Source of the DNA: Prorocentrum cordatum
Taxonomy: Eukaryota > Sar > Dinophyceae > Prorocentrales > Prorocentraceae
Length of the DNA: 64,000 bases
Assembly (NCBI GenBank): GCA_963575745.1
Contig: CAUYUJ010014769.1
Span: 1-64,000, forward strand
Direction: 5' to 3'
Part shown: in pieces, positions 1-11,735 of the stretch
Layout of the letters: each line of letters begins with the position of its first letter
Position numbering within the stretch: position 1 is the stretch's first letter
Program-made: the position numbers and the translations under genes
The notes under the pieces: generated by a model
Seen by the model: only the letters and a program-made list of their open reading frames with translations
Database searches by the model: none
Told to the model about the DNA's origin: nothing

Positions 1-470
1 TTTGGGGAGGTAGCCCGCGCAGGCCTGGGCGAGAAGTCGCTCTCGCTGGATCGCGTCCGAGGCGCGCAGCTGTCGCAGCCGTCGCCACCGTCCGCCCCTG
101 GTGGCCCCTGGGGGCCCAGACTGCTGCCCGGCGCCCAGAGCTGCCGCGGCATCCCCGCGACCCTGGGGGGAGCGGGGGGGGCTGCCCACGCAGACCCACG
201 CTCGACCTCGCCCTCGTGCAGTCGAGAGGAAACAGATGGTGGTCGAGAGCCTCGGGATGGTGACTTGAGGACTCCCACCGTCAGAAACCGGGGAGAAACG
301 CCAGGGCTCGAACTCTCGAGACATCGACCGTCTGGGACCTTTCCCCCGCCCCTCTCTTCCCCACCTCCCAGGGAGGCCGCAGGAAGCCCGCCTCATGGGT
401 CCCGTTACCCGCCTGCTTCGTCCCGCCGGCCCTCGCCTCCCGCCTGCGCGGTTTGCCTGCGCCTGATTGC
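1..470. other. no gene seen
   Basis: GC-rich sequence with no convincing coding pattern, no splice-bounded exon and no clear repeat. It ends at the target duplication of the first TIR element. Confidence 0.5.
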
Positions 471-475
471 TTGCT

Positions 476-673
476 TCGGGGGAGTCCAAGAGGGGAGCGT
501 CCGAGAGGTGTGTGTGTGTGTGCAAATTATGGCCCAGGGCATGTGCGCGGACCATCTGGGGGGAGGCAGGGACGTAATGAAATAAGAAGAGGCGCTATGA
601 ATTCTGAGGAGATGCCATGCCCCCCCCAGATATCCCCCCCCCAGTCATGACCCCCCCCTCTTGGCCGCCCCAA
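476..673. mobile_element. TIR element family F, copy 1
   Basis: About 198 bp, no coding capacity. It starts TCGGGGGAG and ends in the imperfect inverse CCGCCCCAA. The 5-bp direct repeat TTGCT lies immediately outside both ends (471-475 and 674-678), which is the signature of a target-site duplication. The core GTAATGAAATAAGAAG at 574-589 recurs in the same position in copy 2 at 33750-33943. I read it as a non-autonomous DNA transposon (MITE-like); no transposase is visible in the window. Confidence 0.75.
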
Positions 674-849
674 TTGCTTCTCCCTCCCTTTCTCCCTCTC
701 CGCCGCCACGCAGCAAAGACTGCCAGGAGCACGCAGCGCCAACGAAGAGGCATCGCAGCGCCTGCCCCAGGAAGCTGCCTCCAGCGGCTTCCAGGGGCAG
801 GAAGCAAGCGACCGCCCGCCGTCACGAGCCTTCCCCCGCTGCCTCACCC

Positions 850-1105
850 GTCGTCACCCCTCCTCCTCCTCCTCCTCCTCTCCTCCTCCTCCTCCTCCTC
901 CTCCGCCTCCTCCTCTCTCCTCTCTCTCCCTCCTCCTCCTCCTCCTCCTCCTCCTCCTTCCTCCTCCTCTCCTCCCCATGCTCCGCTCCTGCTCCGCTCC
1001 TGCTCATGCCTGTGTCCTCCTCCTCCTCCTCCTCCTCCTCTCCTCCTCCTCCCACTGCTCCCTCCTCCTCTCCTCCTCCTCCTCCCCCTCCGGGCCGGTG
1101 CCCAC
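850..1105. repeat. imperfect (TCC)n tract
   Basis: Pyrimidine-rich triplet repeat with scattered GCTCC, TCTCTCC and GCCTCC interruptions. All frames stay open through it, so ORFs here are not evidence of a gene. Confidence 0.85.
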
Positions 1106-1317
1106 CCTCTCACACACACGCCCCGTCGATTCGGGAGGGGAGGGCCGGCGGGAACTCCCCGCGCTGTCAGTATGTGCGGAAGCGCCCGGGGGCGGCAAGA
1201 AGAGAAGTGGGCACATGCCCCCACCTGGGCGCTCCTGATGCACAACGCCCTGGAGGCCCAAGAAGAGGTCAAGAACGCCCGAGCGCCTCGGGCCTCGATC
1301 ATCGAGCCTCGGCCCCA

Positions 1318-1470
1318 GACCTCCGACGTCGTGATCTTTCCACAGAGTGGTTCCCCAGAGGTCTGGACCACTTCCTCGGGGCCAGCTTCTCGTCCCGCAG
1401 CTTCTCGTCCCGAGCCATTTTCTGACGGCCCCCGTGGTCCGGCGAGGGCTCCCAGAGGCCGACAAAGACC
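1318..1470 (+). repeat. dispersed repeat family R, copy
   Basis: Begins near CTCCGACGTCGTGATC and ends near GGCGAGGGCTCCCAGAGGCC. The same order of blocks (CGACGTCGTGA, CCCAGAGGTCT, TCATCCCGAGTCGT, TCTGACGGTCCCG, GCGAGGGCCCCCGGAGGCC) recurs at 19515, 46965, 48822, 50650 and 53920, and inverted near 8440, 52240 and 52390. No TIRs or ORF are seen; it may be a SINE-like or satellite-derived repeat. Confidence 0.65.
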
Positions 1471-1522
1471 AACGGCCCGTCGTCGTGAGCTCCGTCGCAA
1501 CGAGGGAAGGTGGGAGGGTCCC

Positions 1523-1586
1523 CCGCCTCCTCCTCCTCCTCCTCCTCCTCCTCCTCCTCCTCCTCCTCCTCCTCCTCCTCCTCCCA

Positions 1587-1666
<80 letters not shown>

Positions 1667-1705
1667 CCTCCTCCTCCTCCTCCTCCTCCTCCTCCTCCCC
1701 CTCCC
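1523..1705. repeat. compound (TCC)n-(TCCTGC)n-(TCC)n microsatellite
   Basis: A (TCC) run to about 1584 passes into a (TCCTGC) hexamer run to about 1665 and back to (TCC). Confidence 0.95.
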
Positions 1706-1739
1706 CCCAGGAGCAGCAATGAAAAGGAGGTGGGCACAG

Positions 1740-2185
1740 CCCTCGATCCCGGACCCTCGACCCTCGAGCCTCGAGCCTCCTCGGGGGCAGGGGCGGCCAG
1801 CACCGAGTCGGCACACATCGGGCCGGGTCGGAGCGTGCATCTCGCATCGCGCCGCATGGGCGCGGCGCCGCCGGCCCCGAGCCGAATATCGGCCGCGCTG
1901 GGGTGCACGGCAGCGCCAGGCGAGCACGCGGGCAGCATCGGAATCGTCAGGGCATCGGAATCGAATCGCATCGGGCAGGCCAGAATCGGCATCGAACCGG
2001 ATCGATCGGATCGAATTGGGCCCTGCGGGGGTCCCGATCCTCAACCCTCGAGCCTCGATCCTCGAGCCTCCAACCTTTACCCTCGATCCTCGAGCCTCGA
2101 GCCTCGAACCTTCGAGCCTCGACCCTCGAGCCTCGATGTTCGAGCCTCGACCCTCGAGCCCCGCTCCTCGAGCCTCCCGGGGGGG
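1740..2185. repeat. CCTCGAGC octamer-type minisatellite
   Basis: Repeated CCTCGAGC/CCTCGATC/CCTCGACC words, densest at 1745-1790 and 2045-2175, with an ATCGGAATCG-rich stretch between. CTCGAG and ATCGAT palindromes recur throughout. Shorter runs of the same words occur near 18905. Confidence 0.8.
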
Positions 2186-2289
2186 CACCGCTCCTGGTGC
2201 ACCACCTTGCGCTCCTTGAGCAGCCGTTGGAGGCGCGCCTTCGTCACCCTCTTCGGCAGCGCGTGCTCCGTGCGCTCGGCCTCCAGCAC

Positions 2290-2451
2290 CGTCGTCGTCA
2301 ATCGTCGTTGTCGCCCTCGCCGCCGCCACCGCCGACACCGACGCCGCCGCCGCCGTCTCTGCCGACGCCGCCGCCTCTGCCGTCGCCATCGTCGTCGTCG
2401 TCTTCGTCGTCGCCGTCGTCGTCGCCGTCGTCGTCGCCGCCGTCGTCAACA

Positions 2452-2487
<36 letters not shown>

Positions 2488-2665
2488 GCGTCGGCCAACG
2501 CCCGTCCTCCGTTGTCGTCGTCTGTTGCGGTTGTCCGTTGTCGTCGTTTTCATGTTCTGTCGTCCGTAAAAGTTATCATCAAACGTCGTAGTGTCTGTCA
2601 TCTGTTCCTGGCTTGAGTCGTCGTCGTCGTCGACGTCGTCGTCGTCGTCGTCGTCTGTTGTTCGT
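2290..2665. repeat. (GTC)n/(GCC)n tracts
   Basis: Triplet repeat of GTC with GCC interruptions, longest at about 2390-2500 and 2615-2662, followed by GATCGCC and GATCGTC words. Confidence 0.9.
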
Positions 2666-2759
2666 CGATCGCCGATCGCCGATCATCAGCCGTCGATCGT
2701 CGATCGTCGTCATCGACCCTCCTTGCCTGCGCGTGCTCACTTCGCGCCAGGTCCCCGCC

Positions 2760-3365
2760 TGCCCTCCCGCCCGCCCGCCCTCCTCATGCTCCTCATGCTT
2801 CCCCTTCCTCCTCCGCTTTCCCCTTTCTCATCCCTCTTCCACTCTCCTCCTCCTCCACCCTGGTGCTTCTCCTCCTCCCTGCGCCTCCACTCTCCTCCTC
2901 CTCCTCCTCCTCCTCCTCCTCCTCCTCCTCCTCCTCCTCCTCCTCCTCGTCCCGCCCTCCACCCTCCACCCCCCCTCCTCCACCGTCGTCCCCGCTTCCT
3001 CCTCATCATTCACCTTCACTCAACATCCTCCCTACCCTCCATCCTCCCTCCTCCCTCATCAACCCCCTCCTCATCCAACCCCCTCTACCGTCCTCCTCCA
3101 CCTCCACCCTCCTCCTCATCATCCTCTCCTCCTCCTCCCCTCCTCTGCCACCCTCCTTCACCTCCTCCTGTCTACCTTCTCCTCCTCCTCCCGCCTCCGC
3201 CTCCTCCTCCCGCTCATCCACATCACGCCTCCACATCCTCCTCCCTCCTCCACCCTCCTCCCCCTCCTGCTCATCCCTTCTCCTCCTCTTCCTCCTTCTT
3301 CTCCTCCTTCTCCTCCTCCTCCTCCTCCTCCGCCTCCTCCTCCTCCACCCTGCTCCTCCTCCCTA
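2760..3365. repeat. pyrimidine-triplet tract with a perfect (TCC)n core
   Basis: The perfect (TCC) core lies at about 2888-2948; the rest is degenerate TCC/CATCC/CACC. The plus strand is almost purely pyrimidine, so triplex or H-DNA formation is possible. Confidence 0.9.
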
Positions 3366-3499
3366 CGCCACCCTCGGGATTATTATTTCATCCATTGGGG
3401 GTTAACGCGTGTTACGGGGAGGGGGGCAGCGGGGGTGGAATAATGGTAGAAAGGTGACCGCAGCGAGCAGATCACAAGGCGCGCCTGCAGTACTGTCAC

Positions 3500-3665
3500 A
3501 ACAATCGCTTGTGTGCACCAGTCCCTGTGCATACAACAGCGCCCGCGTGCACCACAGCGTCTGTGCACACGACAATCCCGACGAGACCCACACTCCCCAA
3601 ACTCGCTGTGGGCCCGAACGTATCAAACTCAACATGTAACCTAGTTGTGGTTGTTGACTTTTCTA
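3500..3665 (+). repeat. GCACCACAACGC-type repeat block, copy 1
   Basis: Short iterated words (GTGCACCA, CACAGCGCC, CTGTGCACAC) end in a distinctive tail, CGTATCAAACTCAACATG, followed by GTGGTTGTTGACTTT. The same block and tail recur at 5390-5965. Confidence 0.6.
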
Positions 3666-4054
3666 GTCCCCAGGAGGCCCCCGAGAGGCTCTACAAAGCC
3701 AATCGGATGCCCCTAATTAGAGAGCCCTCCAAGAGGCCACTAAGATGCATGCATCCCACAGGCCAGGCACGGTGGCACGACTCTTGACGAATTCGGTAGT
3801 ATGCGGTCGGCGGGATGGCGTAAGCCTCTTGAATCCAACCAGCCCTTCAGGGCGTGAGTGGTTTAGAGTGGTCCTCTTCCAATCCCCTCTCTTCCCTTCG
3901 GGGAGGGGTTCACCGCTCACCCTGACCCGATTGGAGCGTCCAGGAAGGTCTCGGCGAGAAGGCGCCAGCCACTGGTGTTGCTAAGGATTTGAACACAGTT
4001 CGGCCTCCTGGGGAGGGCTGTAATTAACCCCCCCTTTCTTGCATCGATCTCCTT

Positions 4055-4290
4055 CACAACAGCCCCAAGATGGCCCCCAAGGCTCCCAAGGGCGCCCCAC
4101 AGCGGTCCCAAGAGGCACCCAGGAGGCCGAAAGAGGCCCCAAGAGGTCCCCAAGAGGCACCCCAAAGACACCAAAAAGGTCTCAAGAGGCTCTCCCGAGG
4201 CACCCAAGACGCTCCACGAGGCCAGTGGGACCACCACGAAGCCCCCAAGACGCCCAAATAGGACACCAAGCAACTCCCAAGAGAAATCCG
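4055..4290 (+). repeat. CCAAGAGG array, copy 1
   Basis: Degenerate 9-13 bp tandem words (CCCCAAGAGGC, CCAAGACGC). The same array type occurs at 26275, 30000, 31480, 51466 and 61300, and inverted at 34535. Confidence 0.75.
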
Positions 4291-5389
4291 GAGAGACTCC
4301 GAGACACATCCAAGAGGCATAAGGCCCATCTTGGGGTACGGCAGCTTCCCCAGCCCTTCATTCCACTACATGCTCCTCCACATTCCTGATCAGGGCAACT
4401 CGCCTGGGCATGGTTTCTGGATGGGCTGGTGGGGTTACTTTTTTTGGTCGCGGCCGCGAGACAAGCATCAGGCGGCGAGGGCAACGTCCGGGCCACGGGC
4501 GAGGCGAATTCGCTAGAGCAGAGGCGCCGGCTGGCCCCCTCAGATGGCTGCTGGCTGGGTGACGCTGAACGGCAGGCGTACTGCGAGCGCAGGCACGTGC
4601 ACTGGACAAAATGACCAGAATTCAATAGGGGTGAGTCGCCGATGTGGCGCCAGACTCCACACGGACGATCTGCCTAAGGCAAGCCAGCTGAGCAGTTGTG
4701 AACCGTGGTGCAGCGCACCGGGGGGGGTGAAGGTGGGCCTGATGGGCTGTCATGACGCTGAAGGCTGAACCACTCAACACGCTGGTCAGCCCCGCTTGGA
4801 CCGCCTCACAGTGTCGGGGGGTCCCGTGCGACTGTGGCCCGCCCAGCGCGCGCCGACACGGTGCGGCCTCTGGGAGTGGGGGAACCCGCTGGCGTGGTGA
4901 GCATCGCCGACGGGAAATGAGAAGGGGTTTTGCACAGGAGTGGAGGTACCGCGATGCGAGCCGGACCTGGTCAGGGTCTCCGCGGGCACACGCTGAGCAA
5001 TACCTCGAGGGGCACGCGGCGACGGTACGGGCGATGTGGTGTAGTCGCAAAGCGGTGTGCCGGGAGGGCTGCATGTGAGAAGCAGGGGGGCCGCCAACTG
5101 CCAGCCCGGCCACGGCCGCCGCAGGCACATGCCACCCGGGCTCTGAGCCCGCCACCGTGAGCCACGCGTCCCACCAGGGCCGCACCGACCCGCCGCGGGG
5201 GGGGGAAACCAGCCCCACGCGGCGATGGGCGAGGGGGGCCCAGGGAGGGGGGGGGCCACCCACAACGCTGCCGGAACGCCGGTGGCCCCCAGAGCCCAGG
5301 GCGGGGGACACCCGTCTGGCTCCAGCAGAGGGAGGCGAGGGGACAGTAGGTCCCCCCGCTGCCCTCAGGTACTCCAACTCTGAAGCGTC
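4291..5389. other. no gene seen
   Basis: GC-rich unique-looking sequence. ORFs exist on both strands but lack recognisable motifs and look compositional. Confidence 0.45.
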
Positions 5390-5965
5390 TATAAAATGAT
5401 ATGTGGTTGTTGATTTTACTGGCTGGGGTTGTGGTCCACCCTTTGTTTTGGGGCCGCAATGCCCGCGTGCACCACAACGCCTGCACAACATAACGCTTGC
5501 GCAAACCACAACAGCCGTGTGCACCACAACGCCTGGCGACTGCGACCACCACCATGCTTGCGTACACCGTGCACCACAAAACCGTGTAATTACACTTGAC
5601 AAGGTCCGACCCAAACTCCTGAAAATCGTGGCAGACCAGAACCTATTACACTCAATGCGATGCGCGAGTTGTGAGCTACTTGCGATTATCGGTCTCTGGC
5701 CTGCGGCACGGTCCGCCATTTATTTTGGGCCCGCAGCGCCTTCGTGCAACACAGCGCTCGTGCACAACACGATGATTGCGCCACCACAGCAGCCGTGCGA
5801 ACCACAGACCCTCGCGCCTGCTTTCACCACAGCGCTTGCGTACACGCCTGCGTACACCACCAAGTCCCGACTGGGAGCACCAGCCCCAGCCCTGGAAAAT
5901 CGCGTCGTGAGCCCGCAGACGTATCAAATTCAACATGTACGCTAATAGTGGTTACTGATTTGCTT
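5390..5965 (+). repeat. GCACCACAACGC-type repeat block, two further copies
   Basis: Two blocks (about 5395-5590 and 5690-5965) share the TGTGGTTGTTGATTTTAC start, the CACCACAACGCCTG words and the CGTATCAAATTCAACATG tail with the block at 3500-3665. Confidence 0.6.
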
Positions 5966-6102
5966 GGCCCAGAGTCGGAGGTTGGGGGGTGAGATCGAAG
6001 TGGAACGGAGAGCCCCCCACAGGGAAATCGGTTTCGGTTTCGTGTTCGTGCGTGCCGTGCGTGCGGGCGAGGCGAAGCTGCGTGGGCGGGCGAGAAAAAA
6101 GA

Positions 6103-6315
6103 CTCCTGTGGCTGAGGCGCGGCGGGACCAAATGATTCCCCCCCGGCAAACGGGGCCGCGCGGTGTCCCGCCGGTGTCCCGCTGGTGTCCCGGTAAGTCT
6201 CCTGTGGCTGAGGCGCGGCTGGACCAAATGTTTCCCGACAGGCAAACGAGGCCGCGCGGTGTCCCGCCGGTGTCCCGCCGGTGTCCCGCTGGTGTCCCAG
6301 TGTCCCGCTGGTGCG
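6103..6315 (+). repeat. 96-bp tandem duplication with GTGTCCCGCCG array
   Basis: The block starting CTCCTGTGGCTGAGGCGCGG begins at 6103 and again at 6199. Each copy ends in an 11-bp array of GGTGTCCCGCC/GGTGTCCCGCT. Confidence 0.8.
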
Positions 6316-6317
6316 AA

Positions 6318-6775
6318 AACGATCGTGAGACCGATAGTGAGATCGATTGCGAGATCGATTGTGAAATCGATAGTGAGATCGATAGTGAGATTGATCGAGT
6401 GAGATCGATGGTGAGATCGATTGTGGGATCGATCGTGAGAGCGATAGTGGGATCTATGGTGAGATCGATTGAGTAAGATCGATCGTGAGATCGATCGAGT
6501 GAGATCGATAGAGAGATCGATAGTGAGATCGATAGTGAGATCGATGGAGTGATATCGACAGTGAGATCGATGGAGTGATATCGATAGTGAGATCGATAGT
6601 GGGATCGAAAACGAGATCGAGAGTGAAATCGATCGAGTGAGACCGATAGTGAGATCGATCGAGTGAGATCGATATTAAGGTCGATAGTGAGATCGATCGT
6701 GGGATCGATAGTGAGACCGGTAGTGATGTGCAAATCGATAGTGAGACCGATAGTGAGACCGATAGTGAGATAGTT
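6318..6775. repeat. GATCGATAGTGA 12-bp minisatellite
   Basis: About 38 degenerate 12-bp units built on GAGATCGATAGT. Each contains GATC, and most contain the palindrome ATCGAT. The period is a multiple of three, so open frames on both strands are expected. Confidence 0.9.
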
Positions 6776-7039
6776 CCCGGGGGGGGGACTGGTACCAAGG
6801 CGCCCAAGAGCAGAGGGTGACGTAAACAACTCGACATCAAGGCTCCCAAGAGCGAGCGGCAACGCAACAATCTCCACTGGCATCGTCAGAACAGCAATCA
6901 CCATTGTTGCCCATTGCTGTCCCCCTCCCCCCCCCAACCTCCTTATCACCCGCAGGGTGGTCGTATAGGTACAATCCACCACAATGCTTTCAAACACCAC
7001 AACGCCTGTGTACACCCCGATGCTTGCGCAACCACAGCA

Positions 7040-7340
<301 letters not shown>

Positions 7341-7551
7341 ACTCGGATTTCAATAGATGGCTCTAAGGAAGGAGTCTGGTTTGTATCCATAGGAACTGCA
7401 TGGTGGAGGCCCTACAAGGTGCATGGGGGGGGCCCTACACGGTCCTATAGACGCTGAAAGAAGGATTCACGCCTGTGGCTGGTCTCCAAGCGTCACCCTT
7501 AATGGGGGGGGTCGGGGGGGGTAACACGCGTTATCCCCTGAGGAACTACAA

Positions 7552-7937
7552 GAACGAGGTCCTCCTCCTCCTGCTCCTCCGTTCCTCCTGCTCCTCTTCC
7601 TCCTCCTCCTCCTCCTCCTCCTCCTCCTCCTCCTCTCCTCCTCCTCCCCTCCCTCATCCTCCTCCTCCCTGCTCCTCCTCCTCCTCCCTGCCGCCTCCTT
7701 TCCTTCCTCTCCTCCTCCTCCTCCGCTCCTCCTCGCCCCTTCTTCCCCGCCCTCCTCCGCTCCTCCTCCTCCGCTCCTCCTCCGCTCCTCCTCCTCCTCC
7801 GCTCCTCCTCCGCTCTCCTCCACTCCTCCTCCGCTCCTCCTCCACTCCTCCCGCTCCTCCTCTCCTCCTCCTCCTCCTCCTCCTCCTCCTCCTCCTCCTC
7901 CTCCTCCTCCTCCTCCTCCTCCTCCTCCTCCTTCGGG
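7552..7937. repeat. imperfect (TCC)n tract with GCTCCTCC words
   Basis: A near-perfect (TCC) run at about 7866-7930 is preceded by degenerate TCC/GCTCC repeats. Confidence 0.9.
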
Positions 7938-8719
7938 TGGCAGCCCTGGGGATGTTCGCCCTCTCCCCCCCCTCCCCGAGGCGAGCGAGCAGTCGGGCGC
8001 TCGCCGGGCTCCACGCCCCGGTCCCCCTCGGGCCCCCCCACCCTGACGTGGGCCAGGTCCGCGGCGAGGGGAGGGAGGACTATACGCGTCGGTCGGAAGA
8101 AGCGGGCAGCAACATGAAGTACGAAGGCGTTGGAAGCAGATCGGGCTTCCGCCCGCCCCCTAAAGAAGGAACAAGCCCCCGATGGCTGAGGCAGAAAGGC
8201 GCCTGGAGTAGACTGGGACATGAGAATCCAGAAATACCCACTTTCAGCGACAGGCGTGTAGGGCGGCGGCGGATGGGGCGCAACTTTTCCTTCCGCCGGC
8301 TTCCGCCGGCGGAGCCGCCCCCGTTCGACTTCCGCCGGTGACGCCGGCCTCGCGCCGCCCCCCGCCGAGGAAGACAGGGCGGCTCCCTCGACCCTCGAGG
8401 GCGAGGCCCTCTCGGGAACGCTCCGCGCGAGAATAGCACGGCGGCGGGCTTTGGACCGCTTGTGGCCTGCACGGGCCCTCGCAGGGCCCCGGGGCCATCG
8501 CACAACGATTCGCAGCGAGAAGGCGGTCTCGGAGCGAAGGAGCCAGATCTCAGGGACGCCATGCCGATGTAAGAGATCACGACGTATAGGGGGGGCCCTG
8601 GCTCCCCTACCGGTGGGCATGTGGAGGCCGACGGACTTCAAGCGACGTCAGCTCACCACCTCGCAAACCCTGGTGTCGGCCCATCCTGGGCCAAGGATTT
8701 GTGTATGCGCCCTCCTGGC
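7938..8719. other. no gene; inverted family R fragment and CCGCCGG palindromes
   Basis: 8290-8340 holds repeated CCGCCGGCTTCCGCCGGC palindromic words. About 8440-8550 resembles family R in reverse (GCACGGGCCCTCGCAGGGCC). Confidence 0.5.
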
Positions 8720-9280
8720 TTGGCCATGGAGGCGCGTGCAGCTTCGCGGGTGGAGGGCGGGTCGTTTTCTCAAGGTTTGCACGAGCTTCGCGAATGGAGG
8801 GCGAGTCGTTTTCAGAATGTGGCCCTCGCCAGAGCGCCGCGCGCATTCGTTGTAAATATTGAGCTTCGCGGATTGAGGGCGGGTCGTTTTGAAATGTGGC
8901 TCTCGCCTTAGCGGCGCGCACATTCGTATTCGAAGCTTGCAAGAGCTTCACGGATTGAGGCCAAGTCGTTTTCAAAATGCGGCTCTCGTCGTAGCGCCGC
9001 GCACATTCGTTCTAAACATTGCAAGAGCTGCTTGGCGGGTGGAGGGCAGGTGGTTTTCAAAATGTCGCTCTCGCCTTCGCGCCGCGCTAATTTGTCTTTA
9101 ACGTTTGCAAGAGCTTAACGGATTAAGGGTGGGTCGTTTTCAAAATGCGGATCTCGCCAGAGCGCCGCGCGCATTCGCTTTAAAACTTCGCAAGAGCTTC
9201 GCTGAGGGCGGGCCATTTTCGAAATGTGGCTCTCGCCTTAGCGCCGCGCGCATTCGTTTTGAAAGTTACGTTTGTATATG
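8720..9280 (+). repeat. ~82-bp tandem repeat, about 6 copies
   Basis: The words GGGTCGTTTTCAAAATG and GCGCCGCGCGCATTCG recur in order. The GTCGTTTTC word sits near 8805, 8883, 8965, 9050, 9133 and 9212, giving spacings of 78-85 bp. The copies are diverged by many substitutions and have no consistent reading frame. Confidence 0.9.
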
Positions 9281-9721
9281 TTCTTCGAATGCCCACGGTT
9301 AACGTACCAGAAGCGGTGCTCTGGACCGATTCATGATTGTCAGGGCGCAACAGTTGCTTTGATTCGCGGTGTTGAATTCGAATGGCATTGTGGCACGACT
9401 CAGGATCACCAACACCTCACAAGCAATTTAACTCGTGGCGTTGAAATCCAGAACTGTGTTTTGGCACGCTTCAGGATTTGTACACGGTTGTCCACCAGAG
9501 GGGCAGTTCCCTGAGGAAATCAACCTTCGTAGGGGCCTACGAAGAGGAAGCTCACAAAGAGGGTGTATTCCACCATCGTTGACGAGTCTTGGGTTTGCAC
9601 TGGTCCTCTTCCTCCTCCTTCTCCTCCTGCTCCTTCCTCCTGCTCCTTTTTTACCTCATCCTCCCGCGCCTCCTCTTTCTCCTCCTCCCTCCTCCTGCTG
9701 CCGGACGCACGGCCCCGCTAC
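9281..9721. other. no gene seen; TCC-rich end
   Basis: 9330-9480 has two copies of a short block (GGCATTGTGGCACGACTCAGGAT; GTGTTTTGGCACGCTTCAGGAT) about 105 bp apart. 9600-9710 is TCC-rich. Confidence 0.4.
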
Positions 9722-9869
9722 CCCGAAGGCGCCTTGGAGCGGAGCACCTCGGCGTAATGCTCCGTCAGGTTCGCCACCTCGCGGGGCTTGCACTGCAGCT
9801 GATTCTTGCGGTGCCGCAGCTTGTCGCCAACCAGCACCTGAAGGAAGCGCGCGCGAAAGCTCGGCGACC
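9722..9869 (-). CDS. possible orphan exon, unknown product
   Basis: On the minus strand a frame reads RARFLQVLVGDKLRHRKNQL and then continues with KPREVANLTEHYAEVLRSKA. This mixed, charged, low-repeat composition is unlike the surrounding low-complexity ORFs. It is bounded by a pyrimidine-rich AG (CTCTCTGAG, exon from 9869) and a GT (9721-9720), so it could be an internal exon. In-frame stops lie just outside both junctions. I do not recognise the family. It could equally be a pseudogene fragment; no neighbouring exon was found. Confidence 0.25.
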
Positions 9870-10319
9870 CTCAGAGAGCGTGTTGGCGCCAACGTGTGAT
9901 TGTCCTCCGAGGCCCTTCAGCACGGCGCAGACGCTGCCATGATGGCCAGTACAGGCTGGGTGCCATCGCGCTGGAGCTGAACAAGGAAACGCGCACACAT
10001 TGGGCTAACTCTTTTTCGTAAGCGGCGAGGCGGCGAAATCCGCACCAGCGCAACAGCTAATTATGTAGGGGCACTAACTAGCGAATTGGCCGGCGTGCAA
10101 GCAGGGAGGGGGGAGGCCGACGAGGAAGGAGTGACGCTCAGACGCCGAAGAATTCGACGATGAGCAGCCCGCGGGCGGCAGCAGCCAAAGCATTGGGCTA
10201 ACACACGCCTCCGCCTGCCCGGTGCTTGCCGAGGCGTTGGCCCCTCGAGATGTTGACCGGCTCGCCGTGGCTTGATGGGCCTGTTTTCCACCAACCACCA
10301 CCACCATAAGTTGGAGGGG

Positions 10320-10443
10320 GAAGGAGGAGGATGAGGAGGACGAAGAGGAGGAGGAGGAGGAGGAGGAGGAGGAGGAGGAGGAGGACGAAGAGGAGGAGGA
10401 GGAGGAGGAGGAGGAGGAGGAGGAGGAAGAGGAGGAGGAAGAC
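10320..10443. repeat. (GGA)n tract
   Basis: Near-perfect GGA run with a few GAC and GAA interruptions. Confidence 0.95.
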
Positions 10444-10529
10444 CCCTCCAACTGATGGTGGTGGTGGAAAGCGGGCCCATCATGGCCGGCTCTTCGCCAC
10501 ATGCCGTCCTTCGACGGTCCTGGGCGCCG

Positions 10530-10985
10530 CGGCCCCCAGACGGCGGCACGACTGGTGCTCGAGTCGCCAGGGAGGCCTGGGTCGCCCGAGGTCTGTGGAG
10601 GGGCACCACAGCAGTGCCTGGAGGCCCCACGAGGCCTCCTGGGGCCCAATCTGGCGCCCAAAAGCAGCGGCCCTCAATCCTCGCCCCAGACGGCGGCACG
10701 ACTGATGCTCGAGTCCCCAGGGAGGCCTGGGTCGCCAGAGGCTCTGGAGGGGCACCACAGCAGTGCCAGGAGGTCCCACGAGGCCTCCTGGGGCCCAATC
10801 TGGCGTCCAAAAGCAGCGGCCCTCGATCCTCGCCCCAGGCGGCGGCACGACTGATGCTCGAGTCGCCAGGGAGGCCTGGGTCGCCAGAGGTCTGTGGATG
10901 GGCACCACAGCAGTGCCTGGAGATCCCACGAGGCCTCCTGGGGCCCAATCTGGCGCCCAAAAGCAGCGGCCCTCGATCCTAGAGC
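10530..10985 (+). repeat. ~150-bp tandem repeat, 3 copies
   Basis: The block starting CCCAGACGGCGGCACGACT begins near 10534, 10684 and 10834. Each copy carries CAGGGAGGCCTGGGTCGCC, GGGGCACCACAGCAGTGCC and GGCGCCCAAAAGCAGCGGCC. Divergence is low, so the expansion is recent. Open frames across it are repeat artefacts. Confidence 0.9.
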
Positions 10986-11119
10986 CCCACGTTGCGAATC
11001 CGCTCGCAACGGTTCCTGAGACCCTACGACAGGAGTCTAATCATGACTGGTTTTTCGAACTGCACTCAGCCGCGGCAGCAAGAAACTGGAGAAACGGCAG
11101 AAAGAAATTCCGAAACCAC

Positions 11120-11503
11120 ATCGTCATCGTCGTGGATCAATCCTCTCACCTCCTCGTCGTCATCGTCGCCGTCGTCGTCCTGGAGTCCCCCTCCTTATTC
11201 TTCTTCTCCTCCTCCTCATCCTCCTCCTTCTCCTCCCCCTCCTCCTCCTCCTCCCCACCACCACCATCATCATCATCATCATCATCACCACCACCACCAC
11301 CACAACCACCACCACCACAACCACCACCACCATCATCATCATCATAATCATCATCATCGTCATCATCATCATCATGATCCTCATCATCAGCATCAGCATC
11401 ATTATCATCATCATCATCATCATCATCCTCATCCTCATCCTCATCCTCATCCTCATCATCATCCTCATCCTCATCCTCATCCTCATCCTCATCCTCATCA
11501 TCC

Positions 11504-11551
<48 letters not shown>

Positions 11552-11627
11552 GCATCAGCATCAGCATCATCAGCATCAGCATCAGCATCACATCAATCAG
11601 CATCAGCATCAGCATCATCAGCATCAG

Positions 11628-11720
<93 letters not shown>

Positions 11721-11735
11721 TATCATGGTCGTCGT
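11120..11735. repeat. compound GTC/TCC/CAC/CAT microsatellite
   Basis: A short GTC run and TCC run pass into about 480 bp of CAC, CATCAT, CCTCAT and CAGCAT words with little other sequence. Confidence 0.95.

Noticed and set aside
617-2569. 650-codon plus-strand ORF
   Set aside because: It runs through TCC, TCCTGC, CTCGAG and GTC repeats whose periods keep frames open; the same span is open in other frames on both strands.
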